Positions 11,042 to 26,829 of a stretch of 64,000 bases of DNA are shown here, piece by piece. The stretch covers positions 50,500,180-50,564,179 of the forward strand of contig CM040741.1 in NCBI GenBank assembly GCA_022829145.1, read 5' to 3'. Source of the DNA: Albula goreensis (taxonomy: Eukaryota > Chordata > Actinopteri > Albuliformes > Albulidae). Each line of letters opens with the position of its first letter. The first letter of the stretch is position 1. The position numbers were made by a program, and so were the translations under genes. The notes beneath the pieces were generated by a model. That model saw only the letters and a list, made by a program, of their open reading frames with translations. It ran no database searches and was not told the origin of the DNA.

Positions 11042-13560
11042 GCCTCTGCTGTCCTATCACTTGTAAAGAGTCTCTGTGCTCGCTGTGCAATTCCCTGTCC
11101 ATTCTCATGCACAATTCACCCGAGACCCCCAACATCTGGTTGCCTCTTTTTTATTTTTTATTATTCTCTTATCAGCATCAATATATCTTCCCCACTCTAA
11201 AATGATTTCATGCTCCAGCAAACAAGCACCTCAAAAAATGGTAGCTCCGTTACAAAGATGGTTTAGTGGATAAGAGAGCGGCTTGCATCATTTCCATATA
11301 AACTACAGGGGAAGCACAAATCACTTTCATTCCCTCCTTTAATAAGCAGATAGCACAAGTGGGAGCTTGAGTAATGTTCCCTGAACTCAGGGCAAATATT
11401 TTTCCCCTGTCCTGAATTTTCATGTTCCTAACAAGCGTGACAGACACACAACCTCAATAAATGATTATCTTTCTCACTGTGTTTACATTTCTTTTTACTC
11501 CTCTTCTTCCCCCAGTGCATTGTTTAGCAGATGTTTGTTTGGTTGGGGCTTTCTTGTGTTGTTGTTCTGTGTTCAGCCAGGAGGTGTGCATATACTCACA
11601 AATTCACTTCATAGGATCAAGGGAAAAAGCTGTGTTAATTAATAGATTGATGTTTTATATGCTGTAGGTCTATTAATTTCACTGTTAAGTTTACATATAT
11701 GCAACAAACCAATAAATTCACCACAAGCATTAAGATGAGGAAATGTGGACAAGGTAAAATCATTGCATGAATAAGAAAAGACAGGTGAAATTGCTTTTCT
11801 GCATACCAGAAATAGCTGTTGCCATTCATTTTTCCAAAGTCAATGATTGAAGGCAATCCTGATCCATTACATACAAGTTTCCACTCCTGAAATGGCCTGA
11901 AGTATTCTTACTGTGCATATGAAGGTAAGCAAAATGGTAACGGATTTCACTGTTCCCAAGAATCTGTAGACATGAACAGACACAGTCTAGGCCCACTGGT
12001 ACATCCATATGAGCTTAACAATCTAATTATTTGCTATGACACTATGACAAATGAAATGTCACGGATGCACATCCTCTTTGATTTAAACAATATACAGGAA
12101 CAGACAATATATCAAGATGAATGATATTTAATTAAAGTTGCAATAAATAAAATAAGAAATACAATAAAAGCCCCTCATAGAAGTGGGATCAGCTCTGTGA
12201 GTGTTGGAGGAAAAGCGTGCTGGGGATGTGGGGGGACAGGTGCAGCACCCGCATGGAGGATTTCATTATTTTTTCAGTCTCTCTCCCTCTGGGCAGCCCC
12301 ATCCATCCTGTTAGCCTCTCCACTCCTGTTGGTGAGAATGTCAGTCCAATGCCAGGAGGAAACGGAGAGGTAAAGGAGATAAGAAAGCATTCACAATCAC
12401 ACGGTCCACTCCAGGGCTCAGCCTATGTATTTTTCAAGGACATACGGCAAAATGTCAGCCATCAGAATTCAGTATTCAACATACTTTCAAGTCAGCTTAA
12501 AGCTCTTTTCTGATTCACTGGAAGGTAATGTACATTAAATTTAAAATGACAGATATTGACATTTTCTATAAAAGTCTCATTATTTATAATTCCATGATAA
12601 TGATTACACTGTAATTATAATGTATTAATTGACAGATCTCACAAAATACATTACTCAATCAGCAATCATAAATGTTATGCCTTTGTTACAACAATACTGA
12701 AAAAACATCAGGAAATATAATATAGAATTGATGCACAGGTTCAAAGGGCAGGTGTATAACAGCAGTGAGGTTGTACTGTATGATTGTAGAGAACATAGAC
12801 ACTGGTGACCTGAGCTTTTACGGTGGTGGTACACTGCTGTGTTTTTATTGGCGTTCAATATTTTCTTATGAGAAAAATCCCAGAGTTTGTAATGTGCGTC
12901 ACTGTATTTAAATCCTGTCTTCATCTCTACAGTAAACAAACTCCACAACCAGCAAACTCTGGGTTCAGTTGTCCACTCATCCATGAAATAGACCTCAAAC
13001 TCCATGCAATTACTGCATCACAAGCATCTTGTTTCATCCCTGTGGACCTTGCAATGATAATTATTAAATTAATATTCTCATTACCAAATCCAGAAAGCTT
13101 ATTAATGTTTTTATGTGCTCAGAGGGAGCAACACATTTGATGAAACTTTTGAATAAACTGAGATGTGACTTTGTAATTTCTCCAGTTTGGAAATACATTT
13201 GTAATAAACTGCTTGAGGGGATTCTTAGGTTAAATGAAATTTAAAAAATCAGTAATTCCTTTGTTGGCTCATTCATCCTGCATAAAAACCTAGGCAGAAG
13301 TGATCACTGAAGACATAAGTAGCGAAATAACTCCTTGAAATATATCTTTCGCAGAGGCTATATCTTTTAGCTTTGAAGATGAGCCTAGCAGGCTATACCC
13401 ACAAGAGTTCCTTATCTGAATATTACCCAATAACACCTGACACATGAGTAATTGAGATTAAATATCCCTATCAAGTATAAAATAGTACTATTGCATGTGG
13501 TTTCCAAATCCACAACCCCTACGGTACATCCAGAGTGTAGCACTATGACAGATTTGTGTT
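11042..13560. other. Non-coding; GC-richer patch at 12190-12510
   Basis: Mostly AT-rich sequence without features. The patch 12190-12510 is GC-richer and carries an uninterrupted 98-codon frame (12217-12513). Its peptide has no recognisable domain, so the patch may be a regulatory element or chance. I see no RNA gene. Confidence 0.6.
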
Positions 13561-13885
13561 TACTGTGTGAGCCGCTGTGCAGGGTGAGATACACAAGGGC
13601 CAGGTCTGTGTCATGTCTCAGAAATGTACAATTTTGCAAGACTGATATGAAATCCTGGCTAATGATCTGGGTGGGGAGGGGGGAATGCACTTTACTTATT
13701 TCCAAGGTGAAGTATTGAGCTAGTGGCTGATACAGTGAGTAAACTCTTGAATAGGTTTTTACAAAATAATACAGAGTATCTGTATTATCAGTATCTGCCA
13801 GCAAGCGGCTCTGTGTCTTGTCTCAGAGAAGTGTTAAATGTTTGTGGTTTTACTTTATTTTTCTCAAGGTTAAGTACTTCTGCCA
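13561..13885 (+). repeat. Diverged local duplication
   Basis: 'tctgtgtcatgtctcagaaatgt' near 13604 recurs as 'tctgtgtcttgtctcagagaagtg' near 13811. Each is followed by a related phrase ('actttacttatttccaaggtgaagta' and 'actttatttttctcaaggttaagta'). The order of the two blocks is kept, which suggests an old tandem duplication of about 200 bp. Confidence 0.4.
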
Positions 13886-15179
13886 AAACATTTGTTGAGA
13901 GAATTGACAATGTGGAATCCATTCCTCAATAAATGGGACTTTGTTTTCATTGATTTACTTTCATTGGTGTCTGAACCTTTCGACTAACAAGAACAAGTGC
14001 ATGCTACCGAAAATCTCACATAATAACACTGCAGATTTCTTATGGTACTTTCAAGACAGCACAGTAAATTAATCCATAAAACATGCTATGTGCATTTTGA
14101 TCATATATTATTTGTCAACTTACTTACACATTAATGCTAGTTGGCTAAACAAATTGAGAGAGAAAGCAGGCTTTGGTTATGTTTGTTTATCTGCATTGAG
14201 GCATGTTTATGATGAAAAGTAATTAAGAGATATTCATTAAGGGTGATGTTGTAGAAGTATCCATGAATTTTTTTCTCAAAACATGCAGGACTTCTGTTTC
14301 AAGCCTACCAATCAACTATTAAGACCTTGAGCAAAATGGAACAGGAGAGAACCCTCCAATGTACAGCTCTAATCAGTGCCAAAGGAAAAATGACTGCTGG
14401 ATGAGATTCTGGCAGTTGTACGGAGCTCCGTAAATACTTTCCTGCAAGATCCTCCAGTGCATGAATATAGAGCCATGATTAGTAAAAGCAATTCCAGACC
14501 ATCAGTCTTATTCATGCCTACATGCCTTGCCTTTTATCCCCAAACCCTGTTTCTGCTTACTTTACACCCTGGTCTTCCAGGAACAAAGAGCGAGTCTTAC
14601 ACAACATTTAAGATAATAACATTGTATGGGATCAATGGTAATGTTACTAAGGTATTTTAAATGACTATTAATTGCTATTCTGGATAAACTGTCAATCTAA
14701 ATAAAACCCTTAATATGCTTACACATTACAGTTATCATATTTCTTTTTAGTTTATCCATGTAAACTGTGAATCCCAAATCTAACACGTTGGTTAGTTGTT
14801 ATTTTAATGGTTTAATTGTTTAACTTTTTAATTTTAATTTTAATGTCTGCCAGAAAGATTCACTGAGCACAGGTGAAATCAAAACAAAACATGAGCTAAT
14901 TTTAAATAATTTAACTCCTGCATTTCATTTCCAGATCATGCATTTGTTTCAGTCGTAGCTCCTGCTAATTATACTAGTCATTATAATTACCTAAAACGCT
15001 AAAATGACCTGAGAAAATGAACAAAGAGTTTGTGAGGGCAACCTTCAATTTCTGTCCTGTGTTTGGCACCCTAACAGAAATGAGACTATTTAACACCTTC
15101 TCTGTTTTATGACACCTCTGTTTTTTTGCATGACCAATCCACAACCCCCATTTCCATGCACCCAAAGATCTGACGAAAA
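13886..15179. other. Non-coding, no recognised gene
   Basis: AT-rich unique sequence. 14810-14850 is almost pure A/T ('ttttaattttaattttaatg'). Nothing else is supported. Confidence 0.65.
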
Positions 15180-15580
15180 CCCTTTTTGATTTCCTTTATT
15201 GGCTAATCAGACATAACATCCTTTTCGCCTCCCTCATTAGACCACTTTGATGTGTTGCTGGATGGAGGAGATATCCTACTGATTACATATACGCAGCTAA
15301 TGGGATGTCTAATTAAAAGTTGAAGATGGACCCTGAGTTGAGGAGATCACAGGGGTCTCATTTCTCCTGTCAATGGTCTAGCAGGATGTAGGACTTCAAA
15401 GGCGCCCAGCTAAAGAAACCAAAAGAACAAACGAAGGTGGACATTATTGGTGGGCTGTATTTAACTTAAAATCTGAGGGAGATTAGTCATCATCTCAGGT
15501 GTTGCTTGTTGACTAATCAGGCTTATTACAGAGGAATATCCAACCGTAACAGGCAAAACGAACAGCTACACAGAGCTTTA
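15180..15580. promoter_or_regulatory. Candidate conserved regulatory stretch
   Basis: The sequence is repeat-free and dense in homeodomain-type cores and bipartite motifs ('ggctaatcag', 'cagctaatgggatg', 'tctaattaaaag', 'gactaatcaggcttatta'). It looks like a developmental enhancer by composition only. Confidence 0.28.
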
Positions 15581-16219
15581 TGTCAATCCAGATCTTATTA
15601 AGCTCAAGGGCATAAGACCTGGCCGTCATGTCACAATGTGTTACTGACTTATGATGTTTGGCTCTTGAAAACAACGCAAATATGCTGGTTTCACATTTTG
15701 TTTCTGGGTCGTTTGAAGAATGATGGAAATATAAATGAAAATGTACATAAATTACACTTTTTTCACAAGTTTACCCCATTTAACTAGGTTTGAAGTGCAT
15801 GTTACCCAAGAGATTTCCTCAGCCCTAGTATCAGCATGTTGTGGTGACAGGCTGACATTTTAGATAGATATTTCAAAGGGCATTTTCTGATGGATATTTC
15901 ATATGAGCAACACACTTTGCATGCTCTAGAGAATATGCATTCTGCTGGGAGTGACAGGCAAACAAAACTGTGATTTATGGGGAAATGAGACCAACAAATA
16001 ATTCTAATGTCCAAAATGTGTGAAATGGAAGAGGAGGAGAAGGGACAGGGTGTTTGTATTTTTCAGACACTGATTTTGAAAGCAGGTAAAATAATGTTGA
16101 TGTAAATGACACCAACATCTGCCATGAGAAAAACAATTAACCAGACTATGAGACATCTTTGTATGCAATCCATCTTAAAATACACAATAGACACTTGTAA
16201 ATTTCTTTCAAAATTATAA

Positions 16220-17110
16220 TCTTTCAACAAAGCACTCTTTTCTTAGATCTAATGGTTGCTTGTCATTTACATAAACTATAAGAAAGGACTGGCTTTTCCC
16301 TCACTAATTATTGAATGTTCTCTGGGGCTAGAGCACCTATGAATGTATGTTTTATTTATTGTTTTCAGAGATGAGTGTATCAAATTGCTTATTGCATCTT
16401 TATTTATGGCTCAGTTATAGGGGAGGTGGGTGGACCGCCACATGTAATCAAATAAAAAAGTGGGAGATAAAAACCCATGATTGTGTTCGCTGGATTTTCC
16501 AGTACTAGCAAATGTATTTCCCTTCTGAATAATTGAAATGGGAATTTAAATGACAGCTAGTATTTTTCCTCTCTCCCTCTCTCTCTCTCTCCCTCAGTTA
16601 AGTAGTTCAAAGATAATGGAAAACAACTCTACCCAATGAATCATTTGTAATTACTTTTTAATTTGATAGTGTTGCCAATCCTATCAAAGACATGTACTCC
16701 AATGTGATTGAGTATGTATCTTTGATCTGCCCCCTCCACTCTATTTACCTCTTGTTTATAACTTTCGACGTCTCCCCAAAGGAGCAGCAGCAGGCTGCAT
16801 TAATTAAATTGAGATGCTTTTGGTCAAATGTTCTTTGTCAACAGAACAATTGCTAAGAAATATTTTTTCACCATTTTGGAAAAGATTAATTCAAATGTCG
16901 ACAAAATATTTAATTCCATTTAGCTTACTTGTTTTATTTTTAAGAAGCTCTTTAGCTACTAGTTTGGTAACTTTAATCATTGCTAAATGTGCACAGCACT
17001 ATATAGAAAGCACAAGCTCCTCGCTCTGGCATCTTTATTAAATTAATGTCTAATAATGTACTAACACACATGATTTTGGCCCTTAACGCCATAATTTTCC
17101 CCCATGTACT
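16220..17110. promoter_or_regulatory. Candidate conserved regulatory block with CT tract
   Basis: A long repeat-poor stretch has many TAAT/ATTA cores and SOX-like TTGT sites. Its densest part is 16740-17050 ('gcattaattaaattgagatg', 'aagattaattcaaatg', 'tctttattaaattaatg'). A short CT-rich run at about 16565-16595 interrupts it. The pattern fits a conserved enhancer cluster; conservation was not tested. Confidence 0.3.
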
Positions 17111-20088
<2,978 letters not shown>

Positions 20089-20132
20089 ATATGGGGTCCT
20101 CATGCCTCCTGTACATTGCCCATGGTCTATTT
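20089..20132 (+). other. Possible 44-bp exon with strong splice sites
   Basis: A long pyrimidine tract ending 'tttgttttttag' sits directly before 20089, and the donor TTT|GTAAGTC follows at 20133. The 44 bases between them are open in at least two frames. One frame starts with an ATG two bases in and reads MGSSCLLYIAHGLF, which would suit the start of a signal sequence. No homologous protein comes to mind and no partner exon is evident. It could equally be a non-coding RNA exon or a chance pair of sites. Confidence 0.28.
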
Positions 20133-20439
20133 GTAAGTCTTATTGAAGGAAACAATAAATCACTGTCATTTCATTAAGACCGTGACCTTCTGGATTTTTA
20201 CCTGCTCTGGCTGATATCCCCTTTCAGTACCTGAGTTCCTTCCTGCAGGTGAGGAAAGACACATTATTCCCAACCCCATCTTGGAAAAAACAAACAGGGT
20301 CAATGCCCCAGGTTTAATGTTTGAGCCGAGACAGCATGCAGCTCTCAGTATAGATCAGAGTCTATCCTAAATAGACATCCTCACTAACTCGGAGACAAGA
20401 GTGAGTTTTGATGGCAGTGGCTGTTCTAATGTTTAATAA
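20133..20439. other. Non-coding, no recognised gene
   Basis: Unique sequence between the exon candidate and the next candidate regulatory block, with no supported feature. Confidence 0.6.
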
Positions 20440-20780
20440 CACATCTGCAGCGTTAGCATTAAACTAGGGAGGGAGGCATGCGTGTGGCTTTTCTCGATAA
20501 ACTTCACCCCCCCATCCAACCCCCCCGAGCCATTGAGTAGGAAATTACTTTTCTCTCGCTGTAATAGGAAGAGACACCAATCGCCTGCTGGTTAACCCCT
20601 GCATTTAAATTCCATCCCATTCCCGCCCGCCCGCTCACTTTGGAATAGAAGAAAAAAAAAGCGAAAACAAAATCATTTTCGGCATGATTGCCTTTGATCG
20701 TGCCTCTGTGTAGATTAAGAGTGGCCTTGAATCAGGTTAGTGCTCAGCACATTATGGAAATGGATGTAACGGTAAGCAAG
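20440..20780. promoter_or_regulatory. Candidate conserved regulatory stretch
   Basis: GC-balanced sequence with C runs (about 20506-20528), 'cccgcccgcccgctc' and 'ggcatgattgcctttgatcg', amid TAAT cores. It stands out from the AT-rich surroundings and lacks simple repeats other than homopolymers. The inference is from composition alone. Confidence 0.28.
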
Positions 20781-21399
20781 AAGGCCTGGAGTTCTGCTCT
20801 GATACACTAGGGCTCTATGAGAATGAGAGAAGAGCGCAGCAAGAATCTGGCTGTCTCCTTGGGCTCCTCTGCCTCTCTCTCTGCCAAATGACTCCCAAGA
20901 ACATTCTCACAGCAGCAGGTCCATTTTGTAGAACAGGAGATATAACCATGCTTGTGATTTTCTGAGATATAAGGCTGGCAGTCCACAGCACACTTGTGCG
21001 TTCACATTTATGTTAGTTTAACGCATGTTCTCATTAAGAGTATATTTACAATGAAACAATAAGGATTATCACTGCAGTTTTCTGGTCGAAATACCCAATG
21101 TGGCCTTTTCCATGCACGCTCTTACATGCCTCTTACAGCTATACGCAAAACAATACTACATTCCAGTGGCCCTTCCTGGATGAATGAATAAAGACACATA
21201 AACCATTTGTACATCTTTGTGTATGCATGCATGTGTGCTAAGATCTCCCAGAACTGGATCTAATTTCTGAGGTAGAAAATTCACTTCTTTATTACATGAT
21301 TATACTACTGTTTGTTTGACGTTTAGAGGTATTATTCATATTCACCATTCCTGTGTTCTTTGAGATTGCATATTTTCTGCTTAATTCACTAATGCGAGG
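20781..21399. other. Non-coding, no recognised gene
   Basis: Unique AT-rich sequence with no supported feature. Confidence 0.6.
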
Positions 21400-21920
21400 C
21401 ACTTTAAAAGGAAGATGGCAGTAAAATAAATGGAAAAATTTGTCTAATAAATTATATTTCACTGAAGCTTTTTTTGCTGGCAGGTAGGTAAATGTTTAAA
21501 TGTAAATTACCTATTTTGTTTTAATAATTCTCCATGCAGTCTCCACTGAGGTTTGAAATAGGGCCTTGTTTACATGGCAAAATATTTTAATATAAGCTGG
21601 ACTAATTGTCAACACTTTAAAGATTATTTTCCCCCTTCTAATGCAGGTTTCACTCTGAGGTAATGTACTGGGCTGCAGCATGTATTCTGTGTGTCCTAGT
21701 CAAGCTGGCTAATGATCTGTAATAGGTGGTATGACGTCTCTCGGCAAAATGAACAAATGATTATTAAAAGTCAGACAGTAAAGCCTAAGAGAATTATAAT
21801 TGTATTGTTGTTACATGATTCAATTTGATGGGAAGAGTAAAGTGATTAGCTTATTCAGATGAGACTGCAAGAAAACTAATTAGAGATAAATCCTCTAATT
21901 ACGATGGAATTTAGCCATTA
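21400..21920. promoter_or_regulatory. Candidate conserved regulatory stretch
   Basis: Repeat-free sequence with dense homeodomain-like cores ('gctggactaattgtc', 'caagctggctaatgatc', 'gaaaactaattagag', 'cctctaattacgatgg') and 'gtaaattacc'. This is typical of forebrain or limb enhancers in composition, but no specific identity is claimed. Confidence 0.3.
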
Positions 21921-22534
21921 TATTTATCAATAAAAGTTATTGACATACGAAAAAGTGGAGCAAATATGCACTCAGACACTCTCTCACTCAAAATCATCTC
22001 TACAGTTCTGACAGGATTGTGCCAGTTTGTAAAAAGTGAGAGAAGTATGTAAATAGTTTGATTAATTACTACTATTAATTTATTCATATTCATTATTAAT
22101 AGTTTAATCTAAAATGTACCCTTTATTGATTATGATTTAATAGCAAGGTTGACCATACTATTAGTATGTGTTGACCCTAAACTTTTGGGGGCCCTCTTGG
22201 TCATACACATTAGCCCAAAAACTAAGATGATCAGCCACAAAAGAGGTGTTCAGGTAAAAGTAAAAAATTCTGCAGTGCTGCAAGTCACTGGCAAAATTTA
22301 ATCAAAGTTGATCTTGTTTTAGGTGATATTGATGACAACAACAAATCAGTGTTGGGGACTGAATGATTTTTCATTTTGTTTCTTCCTGAATAAAAGTGGT
22401 ATAATATCGTTTCCATTTCAGTGTTTCACCCACATAAATGAAATGAATAACAATTACAAAATGTAAAAACAGGTAATGACATTCCTGTGTTGACATCACA
22501 GAGGAAAAGGAAAGGAAAGGTGCAACACAACTAT
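21921..22534. other. Non-coding, no recognised gene
   Basis: AT-rich sequence with no supported feature. The last five bases (ACTAT) are the left target-site duplication of the adjacent LTR. Confidence 0.65.
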
Positions 22535-22891
22535 TGTAATGAGACAAACTCCCAGGAAGTCAATCCAAGTGCAGAGTTTATTGAAAACACAGTCCTAACA
22601 ATACAAGTTAGGCAACACAAAACACCCCAGGCTTGGGACTGGCTTAACGCAACAATCTTAGAAACAAGCAAAGTACAGTTGATAGCAAGAATCTGCACAA
22701 TACAATGAGGCTCAGGCTGATCACTAACAGAATAAAGACCTCGCAATGAACACAAGACACTGGGGGTTTATATAGAACGATGCACAGGTGAAACCAATCT
22801 AGGGACAGGAAACAGGCCATATTAGGGTTTGGGAGATTCCATTCAATACTCAGGGGAGGGGGAGCAATGAGATCCTTGTGAGGGCCTGACA
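22535..22891 (-). mobile_element. Solo LTR of an LTR retrotransposon
   Basis: The 357-bp segment starts TGTAATGAG and ends GGCCTGACA, so it has the TG...CA ends of an LTR. It is flanked on both sides by the same 5 bases, ACTAT (22530-22534 and 22892-22896), a classic integrase target-site duplication. On the minus strand the order is right for an LTR: the end TGTCAGGCC, a TATA-like 'ctatataaacc' (about 22765-22776), then an AATAAA polyadenylation signal (about 22577-22583) near the 3' edge. There is no second LTR, primer-binding site or polyprotein nearby, so the copy most likely arose by recombination between two LTRs. The 5-bp duplication fits Gypsy or Copia and some retrovirus-like elements; I cannot pick the family. 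Confidence 0.82.
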
Positions 22892-22896
22892 ACTAT

Positions 22897-23320
22897 GAAA
22901 GAGTTGTTATAGCAATAATACACAAGTGCAAAATTAAGAACACTTCTAATTATTACAGGTGTGCCTTGCTGAAAGGCATAGCTAATAAGCAATGGTCTAC
23001 ATTTGATCAGCATTTGTCCTTTAACTGTCATATGTCAACCATCAAGTCAGGCACATAACTGTTACTGTCACTGTCATTTTAAAATCAATCTCAGACACTA
23101 ACATGGGACTTTTCATGGAAATAAATGAAGCTGTCCCATGTTACACCAGTGAGCCTGCTGAAAAGTGTGTGTTTTGGGCATCTGTTGACTTGGCTTAAGT
23201 CAGATCGTTGTGCCAAAATATACCAGTCACTCAGTACACACAGGATCAGCACTCCCTGAAGTTTGGACCAAACCAATGTGACTTCATTTGAACTGACCAG
23301 GCAAGGAGGTATCTATGTAA
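22897..23320. other. Non-coding, no recognised gene
   Basis: Unique AT-rich sequence with no supported feature. Confidence 0.6.
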
Positions 23321-23386
23321 AATGGTAATTATAAATGGCAGATGAGTATGAGTATGGTATTATAATGGTAATTATAATGGTAATTT
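23321..23386 (+). repeat. Short AT-rich tandem repeat (aatggtaattat)n
   Basis: The 12-mer 'aatggtaattat' occurs once at 23321, then twice in tandem at about 23363-23386 after a degenerate spacer. This is a small local minisatellite. Confidence 0.6.
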
Positions 23387-24949
23387 ACAATTTTCAACCC
23401 GAGCAATTACTACACCCATAACAGCTTAATGGCTTGCTAGATTAAATCTGTTGTCCATTTACTGAAAATTAATGTTCACTCTCCAGCTGACCTGTTCAAC
23501 CTGTTCTATGAAGACCAGGGCTACAGTTATAACCATTGGTTATAATGTTTTATGCATGGTTATGACAATGATTACAACTCCTTTAAAAACACTTGAGACA
23601 GGACTGTCAAATGGGACTAATTTCTGGCTTACCCATGTTTTGCCTGAGCATTATGTTTGTTGTAGGAAATTCTGAACTGAACTAGGATTGATATATTGTC
23701 TCAGATTTCCTGCTGTGTTGATAGTTTCCCTGAACCAGCTTTTTTTGACAGTGTGGATTGATGTATCATATACCTTTTTGTTATGATCCAGTTTCTTTTT
23801 TATTACCTTCCAAATAGCACAACACTCTTGGAAGATCACTTTTTAAAATATTGGTTTTGCTCTATACAGTCTTGATTCTTTTATTGAATCACTGTCTCTG
23901 AAATACATTGAAACACATCCTCACTCTGGCATTATTGGAAAAGAGATATATTCCGTAGGTGTCTGAATCAACCAGTAAAATGCAGCCCATAATGTGGATT
24001 GCACTGTAAGATGGGTGGGAAATGCCTTGGGTGAGCCCATAAAATGCCAGCAACAGATACATAAATCTCCATGTTGAAAACTAAGTTAATATATATATTA
24101 TTTCACAGGGAAAAAATAAAATGTAAGAAGAGATTGTTGGTGGATAAATACTGTGCAAGCAGCTTAATAGAACATACTCAGCCCCTGGGATTGTTAACGG
24201 TGCTCTGACTTCATTTTTTAGCATGAAAATGATAATTACATTGATGGTAAGATTAGATAATTACTCTGTCACCTCCCTCTTCAAGCTCTCTAAGGCTTTA
24301 TTCAACTGCATGAAGTTCAGTCATTTAAGCAATATTCTCTCTTGCTATCTCAAACACACACATAATGAACATTTATACACATTTCAAACTCCTTCTGTCT
24401 TCTTTTACCGCCTCTCACTTGCTCTCTCTCTTCCGTGTTTTCCCTACAATGTCCACTGCAGAGCCTAATGCTTTGTGATTTGTGCTAATGACCCTTTAGA
24501 AAGCTATACTTATTTTTAACATGTTGAGGCTTTGATGTGTGCATTCAGCAACAGATAATTCATCTGCTTCGAAATATGTTCTTTTCAAAACTCACATATT
24601 AAAGTGCTGATCTTAAGACATTTTATTACAGAAACATGTTTCCAGTTAGTATTGAACACACACACACACATGCATGTGGTGTCCATTTTCATTACTATTT
24701 TTTCCATACCTCCTGGTTCAGTCATTCTAAACTTTGCACAATAGCAGAGAGATGGGAATAAGAGCATACATGCCTTAAGGCAAATTATGTTTAGCAAATT
24801 CTATATGTACATCATAAAATGGGTTTGTGTTGCCATATTAATCATTTAAGATGAACATAAATCCACCAGAAAAACCAGTTATGATTAAAAACATGAATTG
24901 CCAGAGCATTTTATATGATTTCTCTTGGACTGCTGTATTGAAGCAGCAC
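23387..24949. other. Non-coding, no recognised gene
   Basis: AT-rich unique sequence with a small (CA)n run at about 24656-24669. No coding or RNA feature is supported. Confidence 0.65.
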
Positions 24950-25270
24950 CTCTGACACTGGAATATTAAGTCTAAACTAAGTCAAGTATATCAGACAACA
25001 ACCCTATTTGTAATTTTTATTTTCGGCTTGTCATTCTTTTTCCTTTTTCCTGACCCTTATGATGCTATTTTAATTGTAACGGATTGTGACATACTTTGAG
25101 GCCTGTGCAAAAATAGAGTCTAGGTTTGACATCTCTTTTTCCATCGTACCAGCTACAGGACTATCATCCAGGGACAAGAAAGCTAGCTTTTTTATTTAAA
25201 ATGATGTAAATGTAATAGCTTTTGATTGCTTGGATGCATTTTTAACTACTATTAAACAAAGCTATTTATA
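24950..25270. promoter_or_regulatory. Candidate conserved regulatory stretch
   Basis: Repeat-free and TAAT-rich, with 'gctatttataattgatgagcc', 'gattgcttggatgc' and SOX-like sites. The call is by composition only. Confidence 0.25.
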
Positions 25271-26829
25271 ATTGATGAGCCATAACTGGTGAAATGGGTG
25301 GTGTTCATGCACAAGTGGAGGAAAATAGATTTTCACTTTATGCCAGCAAATCACATTCACTTACATCAAATCCATTTCCTGTGTGCACTTTGGGCTTTGT
25401 AAAATGTTACACAGCTAAAATAAGCCCAAACCTTGCAGGCCTACTTGCACAAACAACAGATTTCAGAGTACTCAGGGTCTGCTTAGCTCCTGCATGGTCT
25501 AATTCAGAAAGTTAAGTGTTCAACTTCTTTCTGACCCCCCACCGAAACAATAGAACATACACCTTCCTCCTGATATTATTTACATGGTTGCATAACATTG
25601 AAATATACTAAAATTCAATAAGAGATGTATTAAAAAGCATAGTAAAGGTTTAATCTGTTGTTTATGTATACATCAAATGTTGAAGATGTAACAGTTGAAT
25701 ATCATAATCCTCAAACATTATAATCCTCCTCTCAGATAAGGTAAGAAAACATTGGCTAAACTTGGCTAACAACCCAACTTTTCCATTTTCTCCACATTCT
25801 CCAGCACTCACGTAGTGTTCGGGTTTCAGTCAGAAAGTCAGAATTATTTATCAGGTTACATTCTGTACTATACAGTATTTTATATTGAGCTACTCTCAAA
25901 GTTATTTTTTTCTAAACTGTCATATAAAATATTTATTACATAATTGTATACTGGAGTCAGGATCACAGCAATAGAATCCATATAAAACTGCATTCAAATC
26001 ACATTTACAATTTCATATTTAAAAAGCTGGAGAAAGATCAGTATATTTATAATACAGTACAATGGTTTTTCATGCCCTTTACCATAATATACACAGGTAA
26101 AATCATTATTTTGTTGTATTATGCTCTGTTTTTTCAGTGGCCTTAAATTTCAGAATAATTCATGTCATCAGATGAAAGAAAGGAATTTTAAACAAAAGAA
26201 ATGAAAAGAGAAGAATGAAAGAATGAAAACAGGTAGGGTCAAACCGTGATACCATACCCATCAGTTATTAAGTTAGTTTTCTCAACAAGAATATCCTTGT
26301 GTAAATTGGGTATCATCAGTGTTTCTCACAAACAACATTTACTGCAGGTACAGCTGAGGTACATACTGAAATGGCCTCATGAATCCCAAAGAATGAGTGA
26401 AGTGCTTCACTGAAGGATTCATAGCTGAGGTTAGTGGTGTTCCCATATGTCCACATTTTCAGAGATAGTTTAAATTGGATGACAAAGTGCCTGCCAGGAG
26501 AACACTGGACCTGACCGCTCCTGAAACAGAGATTGGCATTTATGTATGTATACTTTGCAGATGCTCAGATGCATGCCAAAAGTGACTTGCAGCATAGTGC
26601 AAAGACACACAGATACAGCTAGGCTGTACAAATCTAATAATGGGCAAGAGCTGTGAAGGTCAAGGTGGAGTGCTGAAGTCCCACAAGTCAACACAGAGTT
26701 CACAGAACTGTACGCGTGTGACCTCTTTCAGGGTCATTACACTGCATGTCCATAAAGTCAAATGTTTCAGCTGCACCTTTAGGGGATCTGGTCCTGGTGA
26801 TGGGTCAGTTTTGACCGTGTGAATGCCAA
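25271..26829. other. Non-coding, no recognised gene
   Basis: AT-rich sequence with only short, unconvincing frames. No repeats could be identified. Confidence 0.65.

Noticed and set aside
22487-22892. Short open frames across the solo LTR as viral proteins
   Set aside because: They lie within the LTR, which is non-coding, and match no gag or pol motif.
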